This document shows positions 9,444 to 19,198 of a stretch of 64,000 nt of DNA, in pieces. A model generated the notes under the pieces. It was not told where the DNA came from, ran no database searches, and was given only the letters and a program-made list of their open reading frames with translations. A program made the translations under genes and the position numbers. The stretch is from Bryobacteraceae bacterium. Lineage in GTDB: Bacteria > Acidobacteriota > Terriglobia > Bryobacterales > Bryobacteraceae. Within the stretch, counting starts at the first letter, position 1. The number at the start of each line of letters is the position of its first letter. The stretch lies in the NCBI GenBank assembly GCA_023384675.1, contig JAHDVK010000014.1:62001-126000 (forward strand), written 5' to 3'.

Positions 9444-10091
9444 ATGAGCGCCATCTTCTCCAAGAAGTTTGACACGAACCTCCGCGTGCTTGCGGGCGCG
9501 GTGGTGGTGATTCTGGGCCTGACGGGCGGAGTGCTCGGCTACCTGCTGCATCCGAATCAGCTGGACACCGGTTACACGCCGGTACAGCCGGTGGGTTTCT
9601 CGCACAAGCTGCACGCGGGAAACCTCGGAATGGACTGCCGGTACTGCCACACCTCGGTGGAGCAGGCCGCGTTCGCGGCCGTCCCGCCGACCGAGACCTG
9701 CATGAACTGCCACGCCCAGGTGAAGGAAAAGAGCCCCAAGCTGCAGCTGGTGCGCGAATCCTACGCCACGGGGGCTCCCATTCAGTGGGTGAAGGTACAC
9801 CGGCTGCCCGACTATGCTTATTTCAATCACCAGGCGCACGTGACGGCGGGCGTATCCTGCGTCTCGTGTCACGGCCGTGTCGACCAGATGGTGGAAGTGA
9901 AGCAGGTTTCGCCCCTGTCGATGGCGTGGTGCCTGGACTGCCACCGCAACCCGGATGCCCATCTCAGGCCAGTGGAGTTTGTGACCAAGCTGGATTGGAG
10001 GCCGGAGGGCGATCCGGCGGAGTTAGGGCGTCAATTGCGTGAGGCGAAGAACATCAACCCGCCGGTGAATTGTTCCGGTTGTCACCGGTAA
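9444..10091 (+). CDS. actA: alternative complex III pentaheme cytochrome c, ActA
   Basis: A 215-residue protein with one N-terminal membrane anchor (about 14-36) and five CxxCH heme-c motifs at residues 65-69, 86-90, 139-143, 163-167 and 210-214. The last ends almost at the C-terminus. Five hemes, the size and the position as first gene of the act set match ActA of alternative complex III (ACIII). ACIII is a quinol:electron-acceptor oxidoreductase that replaces the cytochrome bc1 complex. Several extra His residues (for example FSHKLH and FNHQAH) can serve as distal ligands. It is the first gene of a tight operon running to coxD. Confidence 0.95.
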   Translation: MSAIFSKKFDTNLRVLAGAVVVILGLTGGVLGYLLHPNQLDTGYTPVQPVGFSHKLHAGNLGMDCRYCHTSVEQAAFAAVPPTETCMNCHAQVKEKSPKLQLVRESYATGAPIQWVKVHRLPDYAYFNHQAHVTAGVSCVSCHGRVDQMVEVKQVSPLSMAWCLDCHRNPDAHLRPVEFVTKLDWRPEGDPAELGRQLREAKNINPPVNCSGCHR

Positions 10092-10121
10092 GACAGGAAT
10101 AATCGGACCTTTTTGAATCAA

Positions 10122-13079
10122 ATGAGCGAATTGATCCAGATCAATCCCCAGGGCGTCACCGGGAAAAATTATTGGCGCAGTCTCGACGCGATCGAACAAA
10201 ATCCTGAATTTGTGCAATGGGTGGAACGGGAATTTCAGGAAAACGCGTCTGAAATGCTGGATAACGGTTCGCGCCGCAACCTGCTCAAATTGATGGCGGC
10301 GAGCTTTGGGCTGGCCGGCGCGGCCGCGTGCCGGCGCCCCGTGGAGCCGATCCTGCCGCATGCCAAGGGACTGGAGACTGTCGTCCACGGCAACGCCGTT
10401 CACTACGCGACCGCCGCTACGACAGGCGGCGCCGCCACGGGTTTGATCGTGCAGTGTCACGACGGGCGCCCGACGAAGGTAGAAGGTAATCCGCGGCACC
10501 CATATTCACTGGGCGCCACCAATGCCCACGCACAGGCGCTGTTGCTGAGTCTTTACGATCCCGACCGCGCCAGGCACGTGCATCGCGGCGCGAACCGCTC
10601 GTCCTGGGACGAATTTTTCGGATGGGCCCAGACGGCCCTGTCGCCGGAGCAGGCGGGCTCTGGCATGCGAGTACTTGCTGAGCGGTCATCGTCGCCTACG
10701 CTTGAGGCGTTGCGCGGCGAAGTGGCAAAGAGGTTTCCCGCGGCGCGCTGGCTGGAATTCGACGCGGTGAGCTTCGACAACCCGCGCGCCGGCGCGGAAA
10801 TGGCGTTTGGTCAGCCGATGGAGCCGCACTACCAGTTCCAGAAGGCCGACGTGGTGCTGGCGCTGGATGCGGACTTCCTCGGGCTGGACTCGGTGTCGAT
10901 CCTGCCCGTGAAACAGTTTTCCGCCAAGCGCAAGGTAGAGACGCCCGAGAGCGCCATGAACCGGCTGTACGCCGCCGAATCGAACTATACGCTCACAGGC
11001 GCCATGGCCGATCACCGGGTGCGCGCGCGCGCCTCGGAGATCGGCACGCTGGCCCTGGCGCTCGCGAAGGAGTTGAACGTTTCCGGCGCGGAGTTGAAGG
11101 TGTTGGGCAACGCAGCCGGCGTGAGCGACAAGTTCGTCGCTGCCGTGGCGAAAGACCTGGCTGCGCACCGCGGGCGTTCCCTCGTGATCGCCGGCCCCCG
11201 GCAGCCAGCGGCGGTGCACGCGCTGGTGGCCCTGATCAACCAGGCCTTGGGCAACACTGGCGAGACGGTGGTGTATACGCGCCCGGTGGTGGCGGAATCG
11301 GCCGCTTCTCTGAAGCAGGTCCAGGAATTGACCGCGGATTTGAACTCGGGCAAGGTGACGGCGCTGTTCCTGATCGGCGGCAATCCTGTCTACTCGTTGC
11401 CCGCCGATCTGAGCTTCGGCGAGGCGGTGAAGAAGGCGAAGAGTGTGGTTGCGCTCACGCAGGAAGCAAACGAAACCTGGAACGCGGCCGAGTGGAGGCT
11501 GCCTGAGACGCATCCGTTCGAAGCGTGGGGCGATGCGCGGGCGCTGAACGGGCTGGCGTCGATCCAGCAGCCGCTGATTGCTCCCTTGCACGACGGCAAG
11601 CCGGCTATCGAAATTGCGGGCTTCCTTGCGCGCGGCGAGAGGCTGTCAAGCCACGATCTGGTGCAGACCTACTGGTCCGCGCAGTGGGGCGGGGAAGCCA
11701 AGAAGCGCTGGCAAAAGGCGCTCTACGACGGATTTGTGGAAGGGACGGAATATCCGGCGCAGTCCCCGGCGGCGGAAATTACCGCCGTGCTGGCGAAGGT
11801 CAACGGAGAACTGAAGGCGGCGCCCGAAGGCTGGGAGGCGGTTTTCTTTCCCTCCGCCGCCACCTGGGACGGCCGGTACGCCAACAACGCGTGGATGCAG
11901 GAAGCTCCCGACCCGATGACTAAGCTTGTGTGGGACAATGCCGCGCTGATCAGCCCGGCATCGGCGAACGAGCTTGGTGTGAAAGACGGCGATTATTTGG
12001 CGATTTCGGTGAACGGCCGGGAGATCAAGGCCCCGGCCATGATTCAGCCGGGCCACGCCGACAAGAGCGTGTCGCTCTCGCTGGGCTACGGACGCGCGGC
12101 CTGCGGGCGCGTGGGTCAGGGCGTGGGCCACAGCGTCGAGCCGCTGCGAACGGTGGCGGGTTTCCACATCGCCGGTGGGGCGACCGTCCGGAAAGACGGC
12201 GGCAGTTATCAGTTGGTGACCACCCAGGAACATCATTCCATGGAAGGCCGCGCGATTGTTCTTGAGTCGGCGCTGGCGACCTACCGCGAGCATCCGGACA
12301 CCTTCGAGCACATGGTGCATTCGCTGCCGCGCGCTTCGATGTACTCCGGGTTCGATTATTCGCAAGGCTACCAGTGGGGCATGGCAATTGATCTCACCTC
12401 GTGCATCGGCTGCAACGCCTGCGTGGTGGCTTGCCAGGCGGAGAACAACATCCCCGTGGTCGGTAAGGAGCAGGTGAGGCGCGGCCGCGAGATGCACTGG
12501 ATCCGCATGGACCGCTACTACACCGGTTCGGAAGAAGACCCGCAGGTGGTGACGCAGCCGATGGCCTGCCAGCAGTGCGAGAACGCGCCCTGCGAAGCGG
12601 TGTGCCCGGTGGCCGCAACCGTACATTCGCCTGAAGGGCTGAACGACATGGCGTATAACCGGTGCGTCGGCACGCGTTACTGTGCGAACAACTGCCCGTA
12701 CAAGGTGCGCCGGTTCAACTTCTTCAACTATCACAAGGCCATTGAAGAGACCTCGAAGATGGTCTTCAATCCCGATGTCACGGTCCGTATGCGCGGCGTG
12801 ATGGAGAAGTGCACCTACTGCGTGCAGCGCATCCAGGAGAAGAAGATCGAAGCGAAGGCGGACGGCCGCCGCACCCTGCGCGACGGCCAAGTCGTCACCG
12901 CCTGCCAGCAGGTCTGCCCGGCCGATGCCATCGTCTTCGGCAACATCAATGACCCCGAATCGCGGGTGGCAAAGCTCAAGAAGCAGGAACGCGACTACGA
13001 ACTGCTGGAGGACTTGAATACTCGCCCGCGCACCACTTATCTCGCGAAGTTGCGCAACCCCAATCCGGAGCTTGCCTAA
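10122..13079 (+). CDS. actB: alternative complex III iron-sulfur subunit, ActB
   Basis: A 985-residue fusion. A twin-arginine-like signal ([12 protein letters not shown]) lies near residue 50, after a short N-terminal extension. A molybdopterin-oxidoreductase-like part follows (about 80-700). The ferredoxin-like part (about 750-960) has four Cys clusters, beginning [35 protein letters not shown] and CTYC...CQQVC. In characterised ACIII the first part holds no molybdenum cofactor and the second holds three 4Fe-4S and one 3Fe-4S clusters; that is family knowledge, not shown here. The ATG at 10122 is preferred to a TTG at 10113. It acts at the outer face of the membrane between ActC and ActA. 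Confidence 0.95.
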   Translation: MSELIQINPQGVTGKNYWRSLDAIEQNPEFVQWVEREFQENASEMLDNGSRRNLLKLMAASFGLAGAAACRRPVEPILPHAKGLETVVHGNAVHYATAATTGGAATGLIVQCHDGRPTKVEGNPRHPYSLGATNAHAQALLLSLYDPDRARHVHRGANRSSWDEFFGWAQTALSPEQAGSGMRVLAERSSSPTLEALRGEVAKRFPAARWLEFDAVSFDNPRAGAEMAFGQPMEPHYQFQKADVVLALDADFLGLDSVSILPVKQFSAKRKVETPESAMNRLYAAESNYTLTGAMADHRVRARASEIGTLALALAKELNVSGAELKVLGNAAGVSDKFVAAVAKDLAAHRGRSLVIAGPRQPAAVHALVALINQALGNTGETVVYTRPVVAESAASLKQVQELTADLNSGKVTALFLIGGNPVYSLPADLSFGEAVKKAKSVVALTQEANETWNAAEWRLPETHPFEAWGDARALNGLASIQQPLIAPLHDGKPAIEIAGFLARGERLSSHDLVQTYWSAQWGGEAKKRWQKALYDGFVEGTEYPAQSPAAEITAVLAKVNGELKAAPEGWEAVFFPSAATWDGRYANNAWMQEAPDPMTKLVWDNAALISPASANELGVKDGDYLAISVNGREIKAPAMIQPGHADKSVSLSLGYGRAACGRVGQGVGHSVEPLRTVAGFHIAGGATVRKDGGSYQLVTTQEHHSMEGRAIVLESALATYREHPDTFEHMVHSLPRASMYSGFDYSQGYQWGMAIDLTSCIGCNACVVACQAENNIPVVGKEQVRRGREMHWIRMDRYYTGSEEDPQVVTQPMACQQCENAPCEAVCPVAATVHSPEGLNDMAYNRCVGTRYCANNCPYKVRRFNFFNYHKAIEETSKMVFNPDVTVRMRGVMEKCTYCVQRIQEKKIEAKADGRRTLRDGQVVTACQQVCPADAIVFGNINDPESRVAKLKKQERDYELLEDLNTRPRTTYLAKLRNPNPELA

Positions 13080-13084
13080 ACGTC

Positions 13085-14476
13085 ATGGCTGATCTCGCAA
13101 TCGACCCCCGAATGGAACTCAATCCGCCGCTAGTGCAAGGCGGGATGACCTACGCCGATGTCACCGAGAAGGTGGCCGCGATTACCGAGCAAGCGCCGCC
13201 GAAGCAGTGGTACGTGGTGTTTGGCATCTCCGTGATGCTGGCGGGAATGCTGTTCGCCTCGCTTGGTTACCTGGTGGTGACCGGCATCGGCGTTTGGGGC
13301 AACAACTCACCGGTGGGCTGGGGTTGGGACATCACCAATTTCGTCTGGTGGATCGGCATCGGCCACGCCGGAACGCTGATTTCGGCCATTCTGTTCCTGT
13401 TCCGGCAGCGGTGGCGGACGTCGATCAACCGGGCCGCCGAGGCGATGACGCTTTTCGCCGTGGCCTGTGCCGGCATTTACCCGCTGTTTCATACTGGCCG
13501 CCCGTGGCGCGCCGCCTACTGGCTGTTTCCAATGCCCAATGAGGCTCTGCATATGTGGCAGAACTTCCGTTCGCCGCTGATGTGGGACGTGTTCGCGGTT
13601 TCCACCTACGCCACGGTGTCGGCGCTTTTCTGGTACGTGGGATTGATTCCCGACCTGGCCACGCTGCGCGACCGCGCGAAGACGAAGATCCGGCAGATCA
13701 TCTTCGGCATCATGAGCTTCGGCTGGCGTGGCAGCGCCCGTCAGTGGCGGCACTATGAACTCGCGTACCTGCTGCTGGCGGGGCTTTCCACGCCGCTCGT
13801 GCTTTCGGTGCATTCCATCGTGTCGTTCGACTTCGCCGTGTCGATCATCCCCGGCTGGCACACCACGATTTTCCCGCCGTACTTCGTCGCGGGCGCGATC
13901 TTCTCGGGCTTCGCGATGGTAGTGACGCTGATGGTGACCGCCCGCTACGTTTACAACCTGCAGGACCTGATCACGATCAAGCACCTCGAGAACATGTGCA
14001 AAGTGATGCTCGCCACCGGCATGATGGTGGGCTTCGCCTACGGCACGGAGTTCTTCATCGCCTGGTACTCGGCGAACCCCTTCGAGCGTTTCGCGTTCGT
14101 GAACCGCGCGTTCGGGCCTTACTGGTGGGCTTACTGGTCGATGATCCTCTGTAACGTGATCTCGCCGCAGTTCTTCTGGTTCAAGCGGTTCCGGACGTCG
14201 ATTCCGGTGATGTTCATTCTCTCGATCTTCATCAATATCGGCATGTGGTTCGAGCGCTTCGTGATTATCGCCACCTCGCTGCACCGCGACTTCCTGCCGT
14301 CGTCGTGGGGCTATTTCTCGCCGACGATCATCGACATTTCGACCTTCGTAGGCACGATGGGGCTATTCATGACCCTGTTCCTGCTCTTCCTCCGCTTCCT
14401 GCCGGCCATCGCGATCTCGGAAGTGAAGGGCGTGCTGCACCACCAGATCAACCAGCAGAAGGGAGGAGCGCACTAA
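13085..14476 (+). CDS. actC: alternative complex III quinol-binding subunit, ActC
   Basis: A 463-residue polytopic protein of the NrfD/PsrC family with about ten hydrophobic segments. This is the size and family of ActC, a membrane subunit expected to bind quinol and possibly to take part in proton transfer. Conserved blocks visible are [19 protein letters not shown] and [11 protein letters not shown]. It begins five bases after actB and is followed almost directly by actD. Confidence 0.95.
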   Translation: MADLAIDPRMELNPPLVQGGMTYADVTEKVAAITEQAPPKQWYVVFGISVMLAGMLFASLGYLVVTGIGVWGNNSPVGWGWDITNFVWWIGIGHAGTLISAILFLFRQRWRTSINRAAEAMTLFAVACAGIYPLFHTGRPWRAAYWLFPMPNEALHMWQNFRSPLMWDVFAVSTYATVSALFWYVGLIPDLATLRDRAKTKIRQIIFGIMSFGWRGSARQWRHYELAYLLLAGLSTPLVLSVHSIVSFDFAVSIIPGWHTTIFPPYFVAGAIFSGFAMVVTLMVTARYVYNLQDLITIKHLENMCKVMLATGMMVGFAYGTEFFIAWYSANPFERFAFVNRAFGPYWWAYWSMILCNVISPQFFWFKRFRTSIPVMFILSIFINIGMWFERFVIIATSLHRDFLPSSWGYFSPTIIDISTFVGTMGLFMTLFLLFLRFLPAIAISEVKGVLHHQINQQKGGAH

Positions 14477-14477
14477 C

Positions 14478-15071
14478 ATGGCGACCCTGGACCGCATCAT
14501 TGACCGCCTGCCTCTGCCAGCCTTCCTGAAGCACGAGGACGCGGGCAAGCACTACGGCGTGATTGGCGATTTCGATACGCCGGAAGACCTGCTGCGCGCC
14601 ATCCGCACCGCGCGCGCGGCGGGCTACTCGAAACTTGAAGCTTACACGCCGTTCCCGATTCACGGCATCGACGAAGCCCTGGGCGAGGGCCGTTCACCGC
14701 TCGGCAAGATCGTCATTGTTTGCGGCCTTGCTGGGCTCACGCTGGCGATTCTGTTGCAGTGGTGGACCGGCGCCATCGACTACCCGCTGGTCGTCGCGGG
14801 CAAGCCGCTGTTTGCTTTCGAACCCTCGGTGCCCATCATGTTCGAACTGAGCGTTCTGCTCGCGGCCTTCGGCGCGGTACTCGGAATGCTCGCGCTCAAC
14901 AAACTGCCGCAGTATTACCACCCGGCCTTCAATTACTCGAAGTGGGCTGGCGCCACGAACGACCGGTTCCTGCTTGCCATCGAAGCAAAAGATCCAAGGT
15001 TCAGCGCCGAGGAGGCCATCACATTTCTGAACGCGGCCGGGAGCCGCCACAGTGAGTTGGTGGAGGCCTGA
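14478..15071 (+). CDS. actD: alternative complex III subunit ActD (DUF3341)
   Basis: A 197-residue DUF3341 protein. A soluble N-terminal part (about 1-75) contains the family segment YTPFPIHGIDEALG. Two membrane segments follow (about 77-97 and 115-138) and then a short tail. ActD is a small peripheral/membrane subunit of ACIII without cofactors. The gene starts one base after the actC stop and ends three bases before actE. Confidence 0.93.
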   Translation: MATLDRIIDRLPLPAFLKHEDAGKHYGVIGDFDTPEDLLRAIRTARAAGYSKLEAYTPFPIHGIDEALGEGRSPLGKIVIVCGLAGLTLAILLQWWTGAIDYPLVVAGKPLFAFEPSVPIMFELSVLLAAFGAVLGMLALNKLPQYYHPAFNYSKWAGATNDRFLLAIEAKDPRFSAEEAITFLNAAGSRHSELVEA

Positions 15072-15074
15072 ACG

Positions 15075-15701
15075 ATGAACGCCATGAACTCACCGCTCCG
15101 CCGCCGCGCCCTGATCTTGTCCGTGCTCGCCTTCAGCGCGCTGTCTTCCGCTTGCTCCAACTTCACCTCGCGCCAGCCGCCCATCTGGGTGTGGACCGAC
15201 ATGAAGCAGCAGGAGAAGTACAAGCCGCAAGCAGAAAGCGCCTTCTTCGCAGACGGCCGCACCTCGCGCCGGCCCCTGGAGGGTACCATCGCTCAGGAGA
15301 CCTACCGGCCCGACAGCGCATACTCGACCGGTATCACCGAAGCGGGCCTCTACGTGGCCCGCAGCCCGGAGCCGATCACCGCGGACCTGCTCCAGCGTGG
15401 CCAGCAGCGCTATAACATCTACTGCGCCCCCTGCCACGACCGTACAGGCGCGGGCCGAGGCATCGTCCCTTCTAAGGCTATCTGGGTACCGGGCAACCTG
15501 CATGACGAGCGGATCGTAGCCTTCGTCGACGGAGAGTTCTTCCATGTGATCTCGAACGGCCGGCGGTCCATGCCCGGCTACGCAAAGCAGATTTCCGAAC
15601 AGGACCGCTGGGCGATTGTGGCCTATATCCGCGCCCTGCAGCGCGCCTGGCAGGGCAACCTGAACGATGTTCCGGCCGAACTCCAGGCCAAAGTGAGGTA
15701 A
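15075..15701 (+). CDS. actE: alternative complex III monoheme cytochrome c, ActE
   Basis: A 208-residue protein with a lipoprotein-type signal (FSALSSAC, Cys at about 27) and one heme-c motif C117-A-P-C-H121. A downstream MPGY supplies the likely axial Met. It matches ActE, the monoheme subunit that can hand electrons to the oxidase or to a soluble carrier. Lipid anchoring would keep it at the outer membrane face beside CoxB. Confidence 0.93.
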   Translation: MNAMNSPLRRRALILSVLAFSALSSACSNFTSRQPPIWVWTDMKQQEKYKPQAESAFFADGRTSRRPLEGTIAQETYRPDSAYSTGITEAGLYVARSPEPITADLLQRGQQRYNIYCAPCHDRTGAGRGIVPSKAIWVPGNLHDERIVAFVDGEFFHVISNGRRSMPGYAKQISEQDRWAIVAYIRALQRAWQGNLNDVPAELQAKVR

Positions 15702-15712
15702 TCGAGAGCGCC

Positions 15713-16921
15713 ATGGCCCACACTCATCACGACCACGCGCACAAAGCCGATAACTACTTCCTGCCCGCCGCGGCCTGGACCAGCGGACGAAACGCCTTCG
15801 CCTTCGTGGCCCTGGCGGGCTGGCTGGGCGTCGCCGCCGGATTTATTGCCGACCGCAAGGAGTTCTTCCCGGCTTATCTCGTTGCGTTCCTGTTCTTCCT
15901 CTCGATTTCGATAGGCGCCACGTTTTTTGTCATGGTGCAGCACCTGACCGGCTCGGCCTGGAGCGTCACCGTGCGCCGGCTGATGGAGAGCCTGATGCGC
16001 GCGCTGCCCATCTTTGTTCTGTTGCTGATCCCCATTGCTTTCGGCATCCACGATCTGTACCACTGGTCGCACGTAGAGGCCGCAAACGACCCGATTCTGA
16101 AGCAAAAACTGTCGTATTTGAACGAAAAATGGTTCCTGATCCGCAATTTTGGCGTACTTTTGGTGCTCAGCGTCTTCGCCACCCGGCTCTGGGCGCACAC
16201 CCGCCGCCAGGATGAGAATGGCAGCCTCAAGCACACATTCGCCGCTGAAAAGTGGTCCGCGCCGGGCGTGATCGTACTGTTTCTCGGTGGTTCCGTGCTG
16301 GCCTTCGACCTCATCATGTCGCTCGATCCGCACTGGTTCTCGACCATGTTCGGCGTGATCTTCCTGACCGGCGGCGCGCTCGCGCTGATTGCCACCCTGA
16401 TCGTTTCCGCGCTCTCTCTGCGCAAGTCCGGCTACCTCACACATACCATCAACGAGGAGCATTACCACGACCTGGGCAAGTGGCTCTTCGCGCTGACGGT
16501 GTTCTGGGCCTACACCTCGTTTTCGCAGTACATGCTGATCTGGTACGGCAACCTGCCGGAAGAGATCATGTGGTTCGAGCACCGGTTGGAGGGCTCCTGG
16601 CTTGTGATCTCGGCTCTGCTCGTCGTCGGCCACTTCCTGGTGCCGTTCTTCTCGTTGATGCCTCGCGCGATGAAGCGAAACCACGGTGTGCTCGGCTTCT
16701 TCGCGGGCTGGCTTCTGTTCATGCACTTCATGGATCTGTACTGGCAGGTGATGCCGGTGTTCCATCCGCATGGCTTTGCGTTCTCATGGATCAACCTTGC
16801 CGCGCTGGCCGCGGTGGGCGGGTCGATGGGCCTGGTGTTCTGGTCCGGATTCCGTGAGAAGCCGCTGATTCCGGTAGGCGACCCGCGCCTGAAGCAGGCC
16901 ATGGCCTTCCATAACGTTTAA
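15713..16921 (+). CDS. actF: alternative complex III membrane subunit, ActF
   Basis: A 402-residue polytopic protein with about ten membrane segments, related to ActC and the NrfD/PsrC superfamily. The N-terminus is His-rich (MAHTHHDHAH), which is common for ActF-like proteins. Family segments include EEHYHDLGKWLFALTVFW and YWQVMPVFHPHGF. It completes the six-gene act set in canonical order. Confidence 0.93.
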   Translation: MAHTHHDHAHKADNYFLPAAAWTSGRNAFAFVALAGWLGVAAGFIADRKEFFPAYLVAFLFFLSISIGATFFVMVQHLTGSAWSVTVRRLMESLMRALPIFVLLLIPIAFGIHDLYHWSHVEAANDPILKQKLSYLNEKWFLIRNFGVLLVLSVFATRLWAHTRRQDENGSLKHTFAAEKWSAPGVIVLFLGGSVLAFDLIMSLDPHWFSTMFGVIFLTGGALALIATLIVSALSLRKSGYLTHTINEEHYHDLGKWLFALTVFWAYTSFSQYMLIWYGNLPEEIMWFEHRLEGSWLVISALLVVGHFLVPFFSLMPRAMKRNHGVLGFFAGWLLFMHFMDLYWQVMPVFHPHGFAFSWINLAALAAVGGSMGLVFWSGFREKPLIPVGDPRLKQAMAFHNV

Positions 16922-16950
16922 GTGGAGCGAATCGAAAGGAGACTCTGACC

Positions 16951-17409
16951 ATGGCCGACCGCAACATTCAGCTCCCCCGTCCAGAAGAAGGCTTCGACCG
17001 GCACGAACCGAAGAGTGGCATCATCGCGCTCGTGTCCGGCTCGGTGATTATCCTGCTCGTCGGCATGATCATCGGCGTGTACTGGCTCTACGTCGTGGCG
17101 TACGAAAAAGTGGAGTTTGAGCAGTACAGTGGTGTCGATTCGAAGGAGTTGATCGCCATTCAAGAGCGCGAAGATGAGCATCTTTATAAGTACTCGTACA
17201 TCGATAAAGAGAGGGGCCTGATCCGGCTCCCGATCGACCGGGCAATGGAACTCCTGGCGGCCGAAGCGGAAGCGGGCCAAGTGGAGTACAACACAACCGC
17301 GTATCCGGCCAAGCCCGAGCCGCCGGGCGGGGCCGCCGGAGATGCTTTGAAAGCCGCTGCCGCTCAAAGTGAGGCTGCAACCAGTTCGAATGATGCTGCT
17401 CAGAATTAA
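16951..17409 (+). CDS. small membrane protein of the act-cox operon
   Basis: A 152-residue protein with one membrane span (about 24-50), a short soluble part and an Ala-rich disordered tail (about 110-152). The soluble part carries YSYIDKERGLIRLPIDRAM (about 84-102). From memory, similar Y-x-D-x(3)-G-x-[IV]-R-[IL]-P-I-D-R-A-M segments occur in small proteins encoded beside SCO1 and cytochrome oxidase genes in other phyla; this was not searched. An AAAGGAGA site precedes the ATG. It overlaps the SCO gene by 20 bases. It is probably an accessory or assembly factor of the ACIII-oxidase assembly (inference). Confidence 0.8.
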   Translation: MADRNIQLPRPEEGFDRHEPKSGIIALVSGSVIILLVGMIIGVYWLYVVAYEKVEFEQYSGVDSKELIAIQEREDEHLYKYSYIDKERGLIRLPIDRAMELLAAEAEAGQVEYNTTAYPAKPEPPGGAAGDALKAAAAQSEAATSSNDAAQN

Positions 17410-18226
17410 TTTCGGATTCTTGTTGCTCGCCGCAGCGACGGTGGTTCCCGCCGCCGCGCAGCGCCTCGCGCACGAAACGCCCGCCGAACTCGAGGGCGTG
17501 GGAGTAGAGGAGCGGTTAGGCGAGTTCATCAATCTCGATCTGCAATTCACGGCCGAGGACGGCTATCAGAAACCGCTGCGCGCCTACTTTGAGTCCGGAC
17601 GTCCAGTGATTCTGAACCTCGTCTATTACACCTGCCCGATGCTCTGCAATCTGGTGTTGAACGCCCAGACCGAGGCGATCCGCAACATCCCCTGGACGCC
17701 CGGCAAGGAATATGAGATCGTCACTGTTTCGATCGATCCGACTGAGAATTACGGCATCGCACGTAACAAGAAGGCGGCCTATCTTACTACCTTCGAACGC
17801 GAGGCGCCGGGCTGGCATTTCCTGAGCGACTATAACGGCTCCGCTGCGCGGCTCGCCGAACAGGTGGGCTTCGGCTACAAGATGGACGAACGCACCGGGC
17901 AATACGCGCACTCGGCCGTGATCTTCGTCCTCACCCCCGAAGGCCGCATTTCCCGTTATCTGTATGGGGTGAAATTCAGGCCTTTGGACATCCGACTGGC
18001 GCTTGCCGAGGCCGCCGAAGGCAAATTGGGCATGACAGTGGAGAAGTTCCTGCTGTACTGCTTTCATTACGACCCGGACGCGCGCTCCTACACTCTGTTC
18101 GCGCGCAACGTGATGCGCGGCGGCGGAGCGCTGCTTCTGCTGGTGATGGGCTTGGTTCTATTCCGGTTCTGGCGGCGTGAGAGAGAACTCGCCCGCGCGG
18201 GCAAATTGATGGTGAACGCACAATGA
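17390..18226 (+). CDS. SCO1/SenC family copper chaperone
   Basis: A 278-residue protein with a signal peptide (about 1-24), a thioredoxin-like SCO domain and a C-terminal membrane segment (about 243-262). The copper-binding residues are visible as C82-P-M-L-C86 and H174 (QYAHSAVIF). SCO proteins deliver or reduce copper at the CuA site of oxidase subunit II, which is encoded immediately downstream. The C-terminal anchor is unusual compared with the N-terminally anchored mitochondrial form. The ATG at 17390 begins the signal peptide; the frame extends to a GTG at 17369. It overlaps coxB by four bases (ATGA). Confidence 0.93.
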   Translation: MMLLRINFGFLLLAAATVVPAAAQRLAHETPAELEGVGVEERLGEFINLDLQFTAEDGYQKPLRAYFESGRPVILNLVYYTCPMLCNLVLNAQTEAIRNIPWTPGKEYEIVTVSIDPTENYGIARNKKAAYLTTFEREAPGWHFLSDYNGSAARLAEQVGFGYKMDERTGQYAHSAVIFVLTPEGRISRYLYGVKFRPLDIRLALAEAAEGKLGMTVEKFLLYCFHYDPDARSYTLFARNVMRGGGALLLLVMGLVLFRFWRRERELARAGKLMVNAQ

Positions 18227-19164
18227 CTTGGTTTCGCGACTTTCTTTTAGGCTCCCCGGCGGCCACGCACGCCGCTGAAATGGACGGTCTGTTCATCTTC
18301 ATCACTCTCCTGACCGTCTTCTTCTTCCTATTCAACGGTGCGCTGATTTTCTACGCCTCGAAACGCTGGAAGCGGCGGTCGGACGACGAGGTGACGCCTC
18401 ACATTACTCACGACACGCGCCTGGAGCTGATCTGGAGCCTGATCCCGCTGGCGGTGGTGCTGCTGATCTTCTTCTGGGGCTTCAAGGGCTATGTCAGCGC
18501 CTGGGTCGCACCGAACGACGCGATGGAGATTGTTGTAACCGGCAAGAAATGGCTATGGGAGTTCGAATACCCCGACGGAACCCGGGCGCTGAACGATCTC
18601 CATGTGCCGGTCAACAAACCCGTGAAGCTCATCATGCACGCCGAAGATGTGATCCACTCCTTCTTCGTGCCCGCTTTCCGCCTGAAGCGCGACGTACTCC
18701 CCGGCCGCTACACCGAAATGTGGTTCACGGCGACCGAGCCGGGCGTGCATCAGGTCTATTGCACGGAATACTGCGGCAAAGGCCACTCGGACATGCTGGC
18801 GCGCATCTATGTGGATACGCCGGAGGAGTATGAAGTGTTTCTCCGTGAAGGTGACGAACAGGTTCGCAAGATGCCGCTGAAGGATCTGGGCCAGCTGGTT
18901 TACGAGAACAAGGGCTGCGCCACTTGTCACTCGATCGACGGCACGCGCGGCCAGGGTCCGACTTTCAAAGGGATTTGGGGCAAGACGGAACGCGCCGCCG
19001 ATGGCAAGGAATTCCTCGTGGATGAAAACTATATTCGCGAATCGATTCTGTATCCGAATGCGGTTGTGGTTCAAGGCTACGAACCGATTATGCCGACTTT
19101 CCAGGGGCTGCTACGTGAGCGCGAGATCCTCGGCATGATCGAGTACATCAAGTCGTTGCAGTAA
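18223..19164 (+). CDS. coxB: cytochrome c oxidase subunit II with fused cytochrome c (caa3 type)
   Basis: A 313-residue subunit II. Two membrane segments (about 23-44 and 68-90) precede the cupredoxin domain with a full CuA ligand set: H145, C180, E182, C184, H188 and M191 (CTEYCGKGHSDM). A C-terminal class I cytochrome c domain follows (about 220-313) with heme motif C232-A-T-C-H236 and likely axial M290 (PIMPTF). The fused heme marks a caa3-type oxidase, which can take electrons directly from ACIII cytochromes. It overlaps the SCO gene by ATGA and precedes coxA by 34 bases. Confidence 0.96.
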   Translation: MTWFRDFLLGSPAATHAAEMDGLFIFITLLTVFFFLFNGALIFYASKRWKRRSDDEVTPHITHDTRLELIWSLIPLAVVLLIFFWGFKGYVSAWVAPNDAMEIVVTGKKWLWEFEYPDGTRALNDLHVPVNKPVKLIMHAEDVIHSFFVPAFRLKRDVLPGRYTEMWFTATEPGVHQVYCTEYCGKGHSDMLARIYVDTPEEYEVFLREGDEQVRKMPLKDLGQLVYENKGCATCHSIDGTRGQGPTFKGIWGKTERAADGKEFLVDENYIRESILYPNAVVVQGYEPIMPTFQGLLREREILGMIEYIKSLQ

Positions 19165-19198
19165 TCGTCAGGACCGCGCGAAAGGATAAGCACTGCAT

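Noticed and set aside
10122-13079. A molybdenum-containing oxidoreductase
   Set aside because: The fold is similar, but the gene order and fused ferredoxin domain identify ActB, which in characterised ACIII has no molybdenum cofactor.
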